Below the pieces are notes generated by a model. It was not told the DNA's origin and did no database searches. It saw only the letters and a list, made by a program, of their open reading frames with translations. From NCBI GenBank assembly GCA_035515795.1, contig DATJAY010000005.1:1-64000 (forward strand): a stretch of DNA of 64,000 bases, in the 5' to 3' direction. A program made the position numbers and the translations under genes. Below are positions 53,493 through 63,900 of this stretch, in pieces. Numbering within the stretch: position 1 is the stretch's first letter; the number at the start of each line of letters is the position of its first letter. Source of the DNA: Candidatus Acidiferrales bacterium (lineage in GTDB: Bacteria; Bacteroidota; Ignavibacteria; Kryptoniales; JAKASW01).

Positions 53493-54698
53493 ATGAAAAA
53501 CTTGTTCCTATCCCTTTTTGCTTGTCTTGCTCTGGTGTTCTTCACATCAGGTGTGAAGACTGCCATGGCACAGACAACGCCCTCTAACCCCGATGGCGGG
53601 TTTGAAGATTATCCGCTCGGTGAGCAGGATTCTAGCTATACTTTTGATGGATGGACACTGCTACAGGGTGCACCTGATTCAACAATCTTTCTGATCGTTG
53701 ATGATTCTGTGCATTCAGGAAGCCACTCGCTGATGGTCGGCCTTTTGAGTGTCGATGCGACATCAAAGGATTGGGATGTCCAGGTTGTGAATGAACCGAT
53801 CAAAGTGGATACCATTGCCGCTACCTACGTTTATTCAGTCTGGGCAAAAGCCGATCCGCCAGGTGCAGTGGTGAACTTTACTGTCGGTGTTCCGGTAACG
53901 TACAACGAACGATACAGAATGGGCAGCGCTGTGGTAACAGATAGTTGGAGAAGATACTCGTCGACTTTTAATACGGTAAAAGGTGACACCTCTTTGAGGG
54001 CACCCATTCACTTCGGCTTACCTGCAAACAGCGCATACGCGCCCGTCGCGTTCTGGATCGACGATCTAACTATAGCTAAAGTACCTGTTGATACCATAGC
54101 GCCTGATGCTCCCGTGCTCGCGTCGCCAAATGATGGTGCGGTTGGTCAGAATCCCAAAATAACACTGACGTGGAATACCAACAGTCGCCCCTGCGTTTTT
54201 CATGTTCAGGTTGCAACCAACCAAACGTTTTCGACTCCCCAATTGGTCTTCAACGACTCTACTGTAATTGACACGACGATCCAGCTCAGCCTTGCCACAA
54301 ACACCCAATACTACTGGCGTGTTCAAGCGTATGATACCAAAGGGAGGAGCTCTTACTCAGCGGCTATTTCTTTCACTACCGGAGTGACCGGCGTCAAGAG
54401 CCTTGGCGGATTGCCTGCGAGTTATGCACTTTCGCAGAACTTTCCGAATCCGTTCAACCCATCGACGACAATTCGTTACAGCGTTCCGAAGAATTCCTAT
54501 GTGCGAGTTGCGATCTATGATCTGCTCGGCCGCGAAGTCACCAGCCTGGTGAATGGTGTCCAACACGCAAGTGAGTACAGTGTTCAATGGAATCCGTCGG
54601 GCTTGAGCAGCGGTATATATTTCTGTCGGATTCAAGCTGCCAGCATGGACGGTTCCGGCAATTTCACTTCAGTGAAAAAGCTTGTCTACATGAAATAA
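53493..54698 (+). CDS. Secreted carbohydrate-binding protein (CBM4/9-like) with T9SS tag
   Basis: A 401-residue protein; TGGAGGAA precedes ATG 53493, and the signal peptide ends near KTAMAQ. Residues about 28-200 look like a CBM4_9/CBM22-type sandwich: GGFEDYPLGE, GWTLLQGAPDSTIFLIVDDSVHSGSHSLMV, YVYSVWAKADPPGAVVNF, WIDDLTIAKV. Residues about 205-300 form a fibronectin-III-like module (PDAPVLASPNDGAVGQNPKITLTWN... TQYYWRVQAYD). The end is a T9SS domain (LSQNFPNPFNPSTTI... SSGIYFCRIQAA... KKLVYMK). It has no catalytic residues of a glycosidase, so it probably binds xylan at the cell surface next to the GH10 enzyme. Confidence 0.8.
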   Translation: MKNLFLSLFACLALVFFTSGVKTAMAQTTPSNPDGGFEDYPLGEQDSSYTFDGWTLLQGAPDSTIFLIVDDSVHSGSHSLMVGLLSVDATSKDWDVQVVNEPIKVDTIAATYVYSVWAKADPPGAVVNFTVGVPVTYNERYRMGSAVVTDSWRRYSSTFNTVKGDTSLRAPIHFGLPANSAYAPVAFWIDDLTIAKVPVDTIAPDAPVLASPNDGAVGQNPKITLTWNTNSRPCVFHVQVATNQTFSTPQLVFNDSTVIDTTIQLSLATNTQYYWRVQAYDTKGRSSYSAAISFTTGVTGVKSLGGLPASYALSQNFPNPFNPSTTIRYSVPKNSYVRVAIYDLLGREVTSLVNGVQHASEYSVQWNPSGLSSGIYFCRIQAASMDGSGNFTSVKKLVYMK

Positions 54699-54712
54699 AA
54701 ACCATTGACAAT

Positions 54713-54750
54713 CTCCCCTGTCCCTCTCGAGTCTCAGAGAGGGACGGGAG
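54713..54750. terminator. Strong stem-loop after the CBM gene
   Basis: CTCCC plus GTCCCTCTC (54713-54728, with a two-base bulge) pairs with GAGAGGGACGGGAG (54737-54750) around an 8-base loop, 14 bases after the stop codon. No T-run follows, so it may be a transcript stabiliser or processing site rather than a rho-independent terminator. Confidence 0.45.
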
Positions 54751-54967
54751 TGAGTCGGCTCAGTTCACAAGACGAGCTCGATTGGGTTTCGACTCACGAA
54801 GACTTGTCTCGATTTTGCTGCCTCGGAGAAAACGGTACGCTCGTAATCATGGAAAGACACTTTGATGTTGGTCAGCCGATTAGAGTATTTCTCCAGTCGA
54901 AGGGACCGACATAGTCTGAGCGCGAGTTATAAACGTTAACAATGAGAAATCATGAAGGAGTAGAACC

Positions 54968-56266
54968 ATGTTAGTCAGGTTAAGACTTAGCGCTGTTCGC
55001 GTCCCGGCTTGTATGATGGGGTTGGCCCTGGTACTCACGGCGCTCGTTTTTCTGCCTGCACGGTCATACGCTCAGTTGGCCGCCGGGCAAAACAAATTTC
55101 TTGGCAATATCATAAGCACAAGCGCACCGTCGAATTTCAGCACGTACTGGAATCAGGTCACACCGGAGAACGCGGGCAAATGGGGAAGTGTTGCAGCCAG
55201 TCAGGATACCAGTTTGTGGAATTGGGCAAGTCTCAAGCTGATTTACAACTATGCAGTGAAAAACGGGTTCCCGTTCAAAGACCACAATCTTGTTTGGGGA
55301 CAGCAGCAGCCTTCGTGGATGTCAGGTCTTGATTCGTTACATCAAGTTCAGATGGTAGAAACATGGATCAGGTTGTGCGGGACAAACGTTCCTAAAGCAG
55401 CCTTTGTTGACGTTGTAAACGAACCGATTCACACGCCGCCGAACGGGCAGAACGGCAATGCCAACTACATTCAGGCACTCGGCGGAGCCGGGGCGACGGG
55501 CTGGGACTGGGTCATCTGGGCATTTGAGAAGGCGCGCCAATATTTCCCAAATGCTAAACTTCTTATAAATGAATATAACATCCTGAACAGTGCGGCAAAC
55601 ACTACTACTTACATCAACATAATCAATCTGCTCAAGGCGCGCAATGTGATAGATGGAATCGGGTGTCAAGGTCATTCCTTAGAGAGCACCGATACAAACA
55701 CGATAAAAGGAAATCTCAATGCACTTGCGGCGACCGGCTTGCCCATCTACATATCAGAGTACGATGTAAACGAAGCAGATGACAACACTCAATTGGCAAT
55801 TTATGAACAGCAGTTCCCTATTTTCTGGAAGAGTCCCTCAGTCAAAGGAATCACGCTTTGGGGCTACATTGAAGGCCAGATATGGCGTACCAACGCTTAC
55901 CTCATTAGATCCGACAGCTCGGAAAGACCCGCAATAACGTGGCTGCGACAATATATTGCAACGAATCCTACTGGGGTTGAGAACCCTGCCTCACCGATTC
56001 CGTCAAAGTATTTCTTGAGTCAAAATTATCCGAATCCGTTTAACCCGGTGACATCGATCGAATACCAACTGCCGATCGAGACCTATGTGACCCTGGAAGT
56101 TTATGACATCTTAGGAAGAGAGATAGCGACACTGGTGCACGGGAGACAGAACGCAGGAACCCATGATGTTACGTTTGACGCGGGTGATCTGCCGAGCGGA
56201 GTTTACTTTTATAGGATCGAGGCTGGAAGATTTGCCGAAGTAAAGAAGCTTGTTGTTGTGAGATAG
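54968..56266 (+). CDS. Endo-1,4-beta-xylanase, GH10, with T9SS tag
   Basis: A 432-residue protein; GAAGGAG precedes ATG 54968, and the signal peptide ends near RSYAQ. The GH10 barrel shows FSTYWNQVTPENAGKWG, HNLVWGQQQPSW, the acid/base Glu152 in VDVVNEPIH, NEYNIL, and the nucleophile Glu264 in YISEYDVNE, then KGITLWGYIEG. The C-terminal 80 residues are a T9SS type A domain (LSQNYPNPFNPVTSI... SGVYFYRIEAG... KKLVVVR). It cuts the xylan backbone outside the cell. The catalytic module is compact (about 300 residues) with no fused CBM; binding is probably supplied by the separate CBM protein upstream. Confidence 0.95.
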   Translation: MLVRLRLSAVRVPACMMGLALVLTALVFLPARSYAQLAAGQNKFLGNIISTSAPSNFSTYWNQVTPENAGKWGSVAASQDTSLWNWASLKLIYNYAVKNGFPFKDHNLVWGQQQPSWMSGLDSLHQVQMVETWIRLCGTNVPKAAFVDVVNEPIHTPPNGQNGNANYIQALGGAGATGWDWVIWAFEKARQYFPNAKLLINEYNILNSAANTTTYINIINLLKARNVIDGIGCQGHSLESTDTNTIKGNLNALAATGLPIYISEYDVNEADDNTQLAIYEQQFPIFWKSPSVKGITLWGYIEGQIWRTNAYLIRSDSSERPAITWLRQYIATNPTGVENPASPIPSKYFLSQNYPNPFNPVTSIEYQLPIETYVTLEVYDILGREIATLVHGRQNAGTHDVTFDAGDLPSGVYFYRIEAGRFAEVKKLVVVR

Positions 56267-56661
56267 CAGTGCATGATTCAACGCAGGAGTCAATTGCGGC
56301 CATGGAGTTTAAGGGCCACGGGACGACCTCACAATTTTGCCGCAAAAAATTTTCCCACTTTACCCCTTGACATTTGAAAAGGTTCCTTGTATTATTGAAA
56401 CGGTTCAATTGGTATTAAACTGATTTATGGTCCAGTGAAATCCAGGTTATCGGTTTAGCGAAACAAAAATGAGATATTCCGCCATCAGCAGGACCATCTC
56501 GGTGTCCAATGAAAGATCTGTTGTCAACAGCTTGCAAATACTCCATCCCGTTGAGTCGGTGGAGCGCATAGACGGCAAATGTCTTTTGCGCTACAAGCTT
56601 TGAATAGACAAGTGCCAGGTCCTTCACGAATTAACAAAAAGTCTTGAAAGCGTCATATCAA
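56267..56661. other. Control region before the GH3 gene
   Basis: About 395 bases without a gene. It contains the operator-like palindrome at 56394-56409 and further TTGAAAAGGTTCC at 56374-56386, a looser version of the same word. The rest shows no structure I can interpret. Confidence 0.5.
56394..56409. promoter_or_regulatory. Operator-like palindrome upstream of the GH3/symporter genes
   Basis: ATTGAAACGGTTCAAT has 6-bp arms (ATTGAA/TTCAAT) around ACGG. With the following bases it matches the block at 43587-43612 at about 21 of 26 positions. The shared site would link the GH3 gene and the TonB/xylanase operon under one sugar-responsive repressor. No regulator gene is in the window. Confidence 0.55.
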
Positions 56662-59013
56662 ATGAGCGAGAAAGTTTTACTGAAAGAGAAAATCGAAGAT
56701 CGCCAATCCAGGGTTGATGTACCAGGATACAGGAATCCCGGACTCTCTGTCAAAGAGCGAACTCAAGATTTATTGCATCGAATGACGGTCGAAGAAAAAA
56801 TTGCTCAGATGCTTTGTATCTGGGGACAGAAGAGGGCGTTGTTGTTTGATGAAGAGGGGAAACTGAGTTTCAAAAATCTCAGAGCACATTTCAAGCTCGG
56901 TGTTGGTCAAATAGCGAGACTGAGCGATACCGGCGGCGCATTTGGAGCTACGGGCGGCACGTTGAGTCCCGCTGAGATGGCGGAACTTGCGAACAAGATT
57001 CAGAAATTTTTTGTCGAGGAAACAAGGCTCGGTATCCCGGTGATATTTCATGAAGAATGTCTCCACGGTCTTGCTGCAAAGGATGCTACGAGTTATCCTC
57101 AGCCGATCGGGTTAGCGTCGACTTTCGACCCGGAACTCCTCGAAGAAATTTACGCCGCGATCGCCGAAGATGCGCGCTTGCGAGGAGTGCATCAGGCACT
57201 GACTCCCGTTGTCGATATAGCGCGCGAGCCGCGCTGGGGAAGGGTCGAAGAGACTTTCGGAGAAGATCCGTATTTGGTTTCGCGAATGGGCATCGCTGCA
57301 GTGAAGGGCTTTCAAGGTGATGGCACATTCAAAGACAAAAAACACATAATCGCGACCTTGAAACACTTTGCTGCGCACGGACAGCCGGAGTCCGGATCCA
57401 ATTGCGGACCGGTTAACGTTTCCGAGCGCCTGCTGCGGGATGCGTTTCTTTATCCCTTCAAGGAAGTCATACAGAAGGCCAAAGTGAAAAGCGTCATGGC
57501 CTCTTATAATGAAATTGACGGAGTGCCGTCACACGCCAACAGATGGCTATTACGAGACGTTCTTCGCGGTGAATGGGGCTTCGATGGATATGTTGTCTCC
57601 GACTATTATGCAATCACGGAACTAAACAGCAAGGATGACACGCACAGCCATGGTGTTGCCAAAGATAAACGAGAAGCCGCAGTGCTTGCTGCGAATGCTG
57701 GAGTTAATATCGAGCTCCCTGATCCCGATTGCTACCCTAGTCTAAAGCAGCTTGTTCAGGAAGGCAAAATTGCCGAAGAAGTTGTGGATGAGTTAGTTGC
57801 CTCTCTTTTGAAGTACAAGTTCGAGCTCGGCCTGTTCGAGGATCCTTATGTTGATCCTGGGTCCATTAAGAATGAAATCAAGTTAGAGAAGGATCGACCG
57901 CTTGCATTACGTGCGGCCAGCGAAACCATCACTCTTCTCAAGAATGAGAACGATTTGTTGCCGCTCGATCTGAAGAAGTACAAATCAATTGCAGTTATCG
58001 GTCCCAATGCCGACCGCACGCTCATAGGGGGCTATAGCGGCACCCCGAAATATTTTGTTTCTGTATTGGGAGGAATAACGGAAAAGGTTGGAGCTAATGC
58101 CAGGGTCTTATACAGTGAAGGATGTAAAATCACCATCGGTGGGTCTTGGAACGAAGACAAAGTGACATTTGCGAATCCCGAAGATAATCGGAAGTTGATC
58201 GCTGAGGCGGTAGAAACAGCGAAGAAATCCGACGTCGTTGTGCTCGTTCTCGGCGACAACGAGCAGACATCGCGTGAGGCGTGGAGCAAAGTTCACCTTG
58301 GTGACAGGGCGAATTTGAATTTATTCGGTATGCAGGAAGAGCTTGCAAGAGCGATTGTGGAAACCGGCAAGCCTGTTGTGGTCTTGCTGTTTAACGGGAG
58401 GCCGATTTCTATCGGCTATATTGCAGAACACATCCCGGCAATACTTGAATGCTGGTATCTCGGGCAGGAGGCTGGTCGCGCGGCGGCAGATGTGCTTTTT
58501 GGGGATTGTAACCCGGGAGGGAAGCTGCCGATTTCCGTTCCGAGGTCCTCTGGGCACGTGCCCTGTTACTACAATCGTAAGCCGTCCGCACGCCGCGGAT
58601 ATTTGGATGACGATATTACTCCGCTATTCCCCTTTGGTTATGGGTTAAGTTACACGAGATTTAAGTTCAACAACCTTAGGCTTGAAAAGGCAACTATTCT
58701 TCCTGATGAATCGGCTAAGGTCTTCGTCGACGTGACAAACGCTGGCAGGCGAACTGGCGATGAAGTAGTTCAACTCTACATTCATGATGTCATAAGCTCC
58801 GTCACGCGACCGGTAAAGGAACTGAAAGGGTTCGAGAGAATCAGGGTCGAGCCGGGCGCGACCAAGACAGTTGCGTTGACTATCTCGCCTGAGCTCTTGG
58901 CTTTCACGAACATTGACATGGAACATGTGGTTGAGCCGGGAGATTTTGAGATAATGGTTGGGAATTCTTCACGCGATGAAGATCTATCGAAGATTATTCT
59001 TCATGTGCTGTGA
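56662..59013 (+). CDS. GH3 beta-glycosidase, probably beta-xylosidase or beta-glucosidase
   Basis: A 783-residue, apparently cytoplasmic or periplasmic enzyme without a recognisable signal peptide; ATG 56662 is preferred to TTG 56644. Domain order is GH3 N-terminal barrel (about 25-350), GH3 C-terminal sandwich (about 400-640) and a fibronectin-III-like domain (about 680-775: DVTNAGRRTGDEVVQLYIHD). KHFAAHGQPESGSNCGPV is the KH motif, and the nucleophile is Asp314 in VVSDYYAI. RVEETFGEDPYLVSRMG is typical of the xylosidase/glucosidase branch. In this context it should release xylose from xylo-oligosaccharides brought in by the next gene's symporter, but substrate choice cannot be fixed by sequence reading. 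Confidence 0.9.
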   Translation: MSEKVLLKEKIEDRQSRVDVPGYRNPGLSVKERTQDLLHRMTVEEKIAQMLCIWGQKRALLFDEEGKLSFKNLRAHFKLGVGQIARLSDTGGAFGATGGTLSPAEMAELANKIQKFFVEETRLGIPVIFHEECLHGLAAKDATSYPQPIGLASTFDPELLEEIYAAIAEDARLRGVHQALTPVVDIAREPRWGRVEETFGEDPYLVSRMGIAAVKGFQGDGTFKDKKHIIATLKHFAAHGQPESGSNCGPVNVSERLLRDAFLYPFKEVIQKAKVKSVMASYNEIDGVPSHANRWLLRDVLRGEWGFDGYVVSDYYAITELNSKDDTHSHGVAKDKREAAVLAANAGVNIELPDPDCYPSLKQLVQEGKIAEEVVDELVASLLKYKFELGLFEDPYVDPGSIKNEIKLEKDRPLALRAASETITLLKNENDLLPLDLKKYKSIAVIGPNADRTLIGGYSGTPKYFVSVLGGITEKVGANARVLYSEGCKITIGGSWNEDKVTFANPEDNRKLIAEAVETAKKSDVVVLVLGDNEQTSREAWSKVHLGDRANLNLFGMQEELARAIVETGKPVVVLLFNGRPISIGYIAEHIPAILECWYLGQEAGRAAADVLFGDCNPGGKLPISVPRSSGHVPCYYNRKPSARRGYLDDDITPLFPFGYGLSYTRFKFNNLRLEKATILPDESAKVFVDVTNAGRRTGDEVVQLYIHDVISSVTRPVKELKGFERIRVEPGATKTVALTISPELLAFTNIDMEHVVEPGDFEIMVGNSSRDEDLSKIILHVL

Positions 59014-59103
59014 TGGTGCGGAAGAACGGCGATGAATTGTTGGAAAAAAGAGGCGAGAAAAGTTAGATGCTAATTGCTAAACGCTAATATCTAAAGGAAG
59101 ACA

Positions 59104-60639
59104 ATGCAGGAAAAAGGTGAAAACGTTTCAGTCGAAATTGCCACCGGTGTCGCGGGAACATCCGAAACCGCCGTTACAAAACTTTCCGTAAGGGAAAAAA
59201 TCGGCTACGGCTTCGGTGACGGAGCGGCGAACTTTGTCTTCCAGACGATGCTGATTTTTCAGCTTCCTTTCTACACGAATGTCTTTGGCATTACTGCCGC
59301 TGCTGCTGGCACACTCCTTCTTGTCGGACGCTTCTGGGATGCGGTATTCGATCCGTTTATGGGTACCCTGGCAGACCGCACAAACACAAGATGGGGAAAA
59401 TTTCGGCCTTGGGTTCTATGGTCGGCGGTTCCTTTCGCGGTGATATTTGTCCTGTCATTTACCACACCCCATTTCGGTGCGACGGGAAAGATCATATATG
59501 CTTATATAACTTACGTCCTTTTGATGACTCTTTATTCGGTTAACAACACTCCTTACTCTGCTCTCAATGGTGTCATTACCGGCGATGTGAATGAAAGGAC
59601 ATCGCTTTCGTCTTACAGATTCTTTTTCTCAATGGCAGTTGCGCTGATAGTTCAGGGTTTCACGCTGCCGATGGTATATAAACTAGGTCAGGACGACCCT
59701 CAAAAAGGATGGTCGATGACGATCGGAGTTTTCGCGATCGTCTGCATAATCTTTTTCCTCATAACCTTTTTCAGCGTCAGGGAACGCATCAAGCCTGATC
59801 CGAAGCAGAAGTCTTCCCCGAGGAAAGACCTGGTGGGTCTTTTGAAGACCGGACCATGGATCACGATGTTTATCACGACTCTTTTTGTCTTCATAACACT
59901 CGCGATGTGGGGAAGCGGCATGTTTTATTACTTCACCTATTACGTGGACAAAGATGCGCTGTTTAACTTCCTTCAATCAATAGGTTTGGGTCAAGTTCAA
60001 CCGGGGACCGGCGGTTTTTGGTATGGAATTCTGAATGCATTCGGGCTCATTGTCGGCAAAGACGGAAGCAATGTCTCGGGTGTTGGGTTCAGCCTGTTCA
60101 ATATGGCAGGCATGCTCATGAACATCCTCGGCGTCATGGTTTCTACGGTTCTGGCGAAGCGCTTCGGGAAAAAAGCCGTATTTACCATTGGACTTTTCTT
60201 CACGGCGGTTTTCACGGCGATGTTCATCTTGCTGCCGGCGCAGGCGGTCGGTCCCGCGTTTGTTTTGAATATTCTTAAGTCGCTCGCGTATGGTCCTACT
60301 ATTCCTCTCCTGTGGGCGATGATGGCTGATGTAGCCGATTATTCGGAATGGAAAACGAGCAGGCGTGCTACGGGACTTGTGTTTGCGGGAATAGTTTTCG
60401 GTCTGAAGGCAGGACTTGGACTGGGCGGCGCAATATGCGGATGGATTCTTTCGGCATATGACTACGTCCCGAATGCCGTACAGACCGCTCATGCCCTCTT
60501 TGGAATCCGAATGGCTTCCAGCATATATCCGGCGTTGACTTTCTTTGCGGGCGTTGTTGCGATTTTGTTTTACGGCATCAGCAAGAAACTAAATTTACAA
60601 ATCCAGGATGAGTTGGCAGAGCGGAGAAAGAGTTTTTGA
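59104..60639 (+). CDS. GPH-family sugar:cation symporter (MFS)
   Basis: A 511-residue membrane protein; AAAGGAAG precedes ATG 59104. The N-terminal 26 residues are hydrophilic, then SVREKIGYGFGDGAANFVFQTM begins helix 1. The loop 2-3 motif FDPFMGTLADRTNTRWGKFRPWVLW is the hallmark of the glycoside-pentoside-hexuronide family (XynB/XylP/MelB type), and YSVNNTPYSALNGVITGDVNERT is also conserved. Twelve helices are expected. A segment of about 45 residues between helices 7 and 8 (ALFNFLQSIGLGQVQPGTGG ... KDGSNVSG) looks longer than usual. It follows the GH3 gene by 90 bases and probably imports xylose or xylo-oligosaccharides. Confidence 0.9.
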   Translation: MQEKGENVSVEIATGVAGTSETAVTKLSVREKIGYGFGDGAANFVFQTMLIFQLPFYTNVFGITAAAAGTLLLVGRFWDAVFDPFMGTLADRTNTRWGKFRPWVLWSAVPFAVIFVLSFTTPHFGATGKIIYAYITYVLLMTLYSVNNTPYSALNGVITGDVNERTSLSSYRFFFSMAVALIVQGFTLPMVYKLGQDDPQKGWSMTIGVFAIVCIIFFLITFFSVRERIKPDPKQKSSPRKDLVGLLKTGPWITMFITTLFVFITLAMWGSGMFYYFTYYVDKDALFNFLQSIGLGQVQPGTGGFWYGILNAFGLIVGKDGSNVSGVGFSLFNMAGMLMNILGVMVSTVLAKRFGKKAVFTIGLFFTAVFTAMFILLPAQAVGPAFVLNILKSLAYGPTIPLLWAMMADVADYSEWKTSRRATGLVFAGIVFGLKAGLGLGGAICGWILSAYDYVPNAVQTAHALFGIRMASSIYPALTFFAGVVAILFYGISKKLNLQIQDELAERRKSF

Positions 60640-60957
60640 GTATTGGCAAGCTGGAACCCATTGCGAGGCAAAAGAAAATTGATTGCGTCATTGAAATGAA
60701 TTCGGCAGATACAACGGACGGAGTGTGAGCGGCAGCATGGACACATTTATGAGTTACGCTGTGTCGCAAGGCTGGTTGAGCAGTTCAATGTGCGGTGATT
60801 GAGTGCGGCAACGAACTAATGCAAGGAGATGGAACATTTGCTTATAACATTGCTTCGATTAACTGAGAGTTGAAAAGAATCTCCTAGTTACCCTTACTCT
60901 TCGCAGAGAGAGGGAACTAAAGAGATGAATTCGGAATTACAAAAAAGGGAGAAGAAT
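60640..60957. other. Intergenic stretch before the second TonB receptor
   Basis: About 320 bases. No gene and no copy of the CGGTTCAAT palindrome. GGGAG at 60947-60951 is the ribosome binding site of the next gene. The receptor may have its own promoter here. Confidence 0.5.
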
Positions 60958-63900
60958 ATGTTCTATAGTGCAAACCGAATGATAAGAAGGGCGTTGCTCT
61001 TTCTGGGCATGGTATCCCTTTTGGCGATTCAATCGGCCTTGGCGGCGGGGACCGGAACACTGAAAGGAAAAGTGTTCGATGCGACGACAAAGGATGCACT
61101 GCCGGGAGCGACGGTTCTTGTGAAAGGCACTAGCGTTGGAGCGTCTACCGACCTGAATGGAGATTTCTTGGTTCATAACGCCCCGAGCGGCAATCAAAGT
61201 GTCGTTGTCTCCTATATCGGTTATACTCCAATCACCGTGACTGTAGATATTCCTGATGGTGAGACTTTGACAAAGGATTTTTATCTGGAGGCAACCGCCG
61301 TGCAAGGTAAGGTGGTTGTCGTGACAGCTCAGGCGCAAGGGCAAATACAAGCAATCAACCAACAGCTTGCCTCGAACAAGATTGCGAATGTCGTCTCCGA
61401 GGCAAGGATACAGGAGCTCCCGGACTTCAACGCGGCAGCGGCTATTGGCCGCCTGCCCGGCGTTTCGACTCTGAAAAGTTCGGGCGAGGATGATAAGGTC
61501 GTGATCAGAGGTTTGGCTCCACAATACAACGAAGTAGCCGTGAGCGGAGTAACGCTTGCGGCAACTGGAAGTAACCAGATCGGTGCGACCTCACATATTA
61601 CTTCACCCAACCCTGCCAATTCGATTGACAATGACAGAAGCGTTGATCTTACGATGATTACCCCGTACATGATCAAATCTATAGAAGTTTATAAGACGCT
61701 CACTCCGGACATGAATGCGAATGCCATCGGCGGCTTTGTCGATATGTCTCTAAGAGAGGCACCGTCCGGACTCCATGGCGACGCATTGTGGCAATCAGGC
61801 TACACGGAGAAAAGCAACACCTATGGAAATTATAGGGCTGTGGCATCGGCCAGCGATCGCTTTTTCAATGATATGCTCGGTGTGTATGTTCTTGGAAATA
61901 TGGAGCAGTATGACCGAAATGCAGATAACATGACTGCCACCTACACCAGTCCAAAGCCTGATTCGGTTGAGGTAAATACTGTTGGACTTCAACGTCATCT
62001 CGAAACCAGGAAGCGCTACGGTGCAAATCTAATTCTTGATTACAGCCTCCCTTCGGGCTCTATAAAGTCGGTAAATATGATAAGCCGCCTCAATTCCAAT
62101 TATCAAGATTACCAGGAGAACCTGGACTATTCGACCGTGACGAAACTGCTTGCTTTCACATATGGAGCAGGTAACGACAATACTGATCTCGCCATCAACA
62201 CATTAAATATTACGAATGATTTTGGATTCATGTCTGTGGAATTATTAGCTGCGAATACTTATTCCCGCAATCATCTTCCATCCTTCCCTGATTTTCAGTT
62301 TCAACAGCAGCAATCATATCCTCCAACTCCTCTCAATACACCTCCAGAGGGTTTAATAAATGAGACAAAGTATGCAGGTGACAGTGTGACCACATTGACC
62401 AATATGGGTTTGTTTAGTTCCGATTATCATGAGAACGACCAGGTTTACAAGGGGGACTTCAAAATGCCTTTTGATTTGGGGACATCGGTTTCGGGCTACT
62501 TCAAATTCGGCGGTGAGTATCGTTACAATTATCACACTAATGCTCAAAGTACCCCTTACGGCAATGTAAGCGGACCTGTGACCGGAGGAGGGACTACCAC
62601 CGATCCCAATACAATAATGGGTGATTCCCTCATAGCCCATTTTCCCCAGCTGGCAGGGGCCAGCGGTAATTTCACCGCTAATTTTTTCACAACACCTCGC
62701 AGTTCAAATCTCTATGACAGTTTCCTAAGCGATAGGTTTGGAAGGATGTACTGGGTTGTCGACCCAACTATTTTGAATTATGCCGTTAATTATCTCTCCA
62801 GGGATACCGTGTTCCGTGCGATAAGTGGTGCGGGCGGGTGGTATGATGGCATATATCAAAATTATCCTAACGACTATAAATATATAGAGAGGTATTATGC
62901 AGCGTACTTGATGTCAGAATTGGATTTCGGACCTGACTTTATGGTGGTTGGCGGTGCGAGATTTGAAGAGGACAAATCATTGTTTGCTGCATGGGATGTG
63001 CTCGATGATCCTACTCCCTCAGGTCAACGTAAATACCCTGTGACTGCCTATCCAGAAAATCATTACTGGCTCCCCATGGTAACGGCAAGATATAACGTTC
63101 TTGATTGGGTTGACGTACGATATGCTTACACTCAGACACTTGCGCGGCCTGGTTATTCGCAGCTTGATCCACACTTCTACCTGGATTACAGCCATAATAA
63201 TGTTTGGGCAGGGAACCCTGATCTCAGGCCTGCACAGGCATACAATCACGACGTCGAGATTACGTTTCACAGCAACACCATTGGCCTCCTGACAATAGGA
63301 GGATTTTACAAAACCATTTCTCACTTTACATTCTCCACGAACTACCCGATGTTTGATAATCCAAAGTCCGTTCCAGCAGGGTTCGATTCTACCGGGTCGT
63401 TCGTCTTTCCCAATGGAGTTCGGCCAAATCAGCAAGTTGGGGCAGTGTATACTTACATAAATAGCCCTTACAAGGCCTATGTCAAAGGTGTAGAAGCAGA
63501 TTTCGAAACGAGATTTTGGTACCTGCCGGCTCCGTTAAATGGGGTCGTTTTCGGCATTAACTATACTCACATTTCGTCGTCAGCGACCTATCCGTTCCTG
63601 TTCCCTCGTACTATTAACAATCCTACTCCGCCGCCGAGGTTCACGACCATTTTGATCGATAGTTCACGCAGTGGAAGATTGATTGACCAGCCAAACGACA
63701 TAATGAATTCCTATATCGGATACGACTATAAAGGCTTCTCTGCCAGAGTCTCTTTTGTCTTCCAGGGTAATTCCGTCAACTACGTCGGAGGTTTTCCTTA
63801 CCAGGATGGATTTACCAGGAACTACTTTCGAATAGATGCCTCTGTGAGGCAGATGCTTCCCTGGGCAGGTCTCCAGCTTTATGCGGATGCCAACAACTTG

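Noticed and set aside
54705-54914. Open frame of 69 codons between the CBM and xylanase genes
   Set aside because: It begins in the stem-loop, has no ribosome binding site and no recognisable motif; possibly a remnant but not supportable.
59977-60492. 171-codon antisense frame inside the symporter gene
   Set aside because: It is a shadow of the codon usage in a membrane protein gene; composition is Arg/His-rich with no motif.
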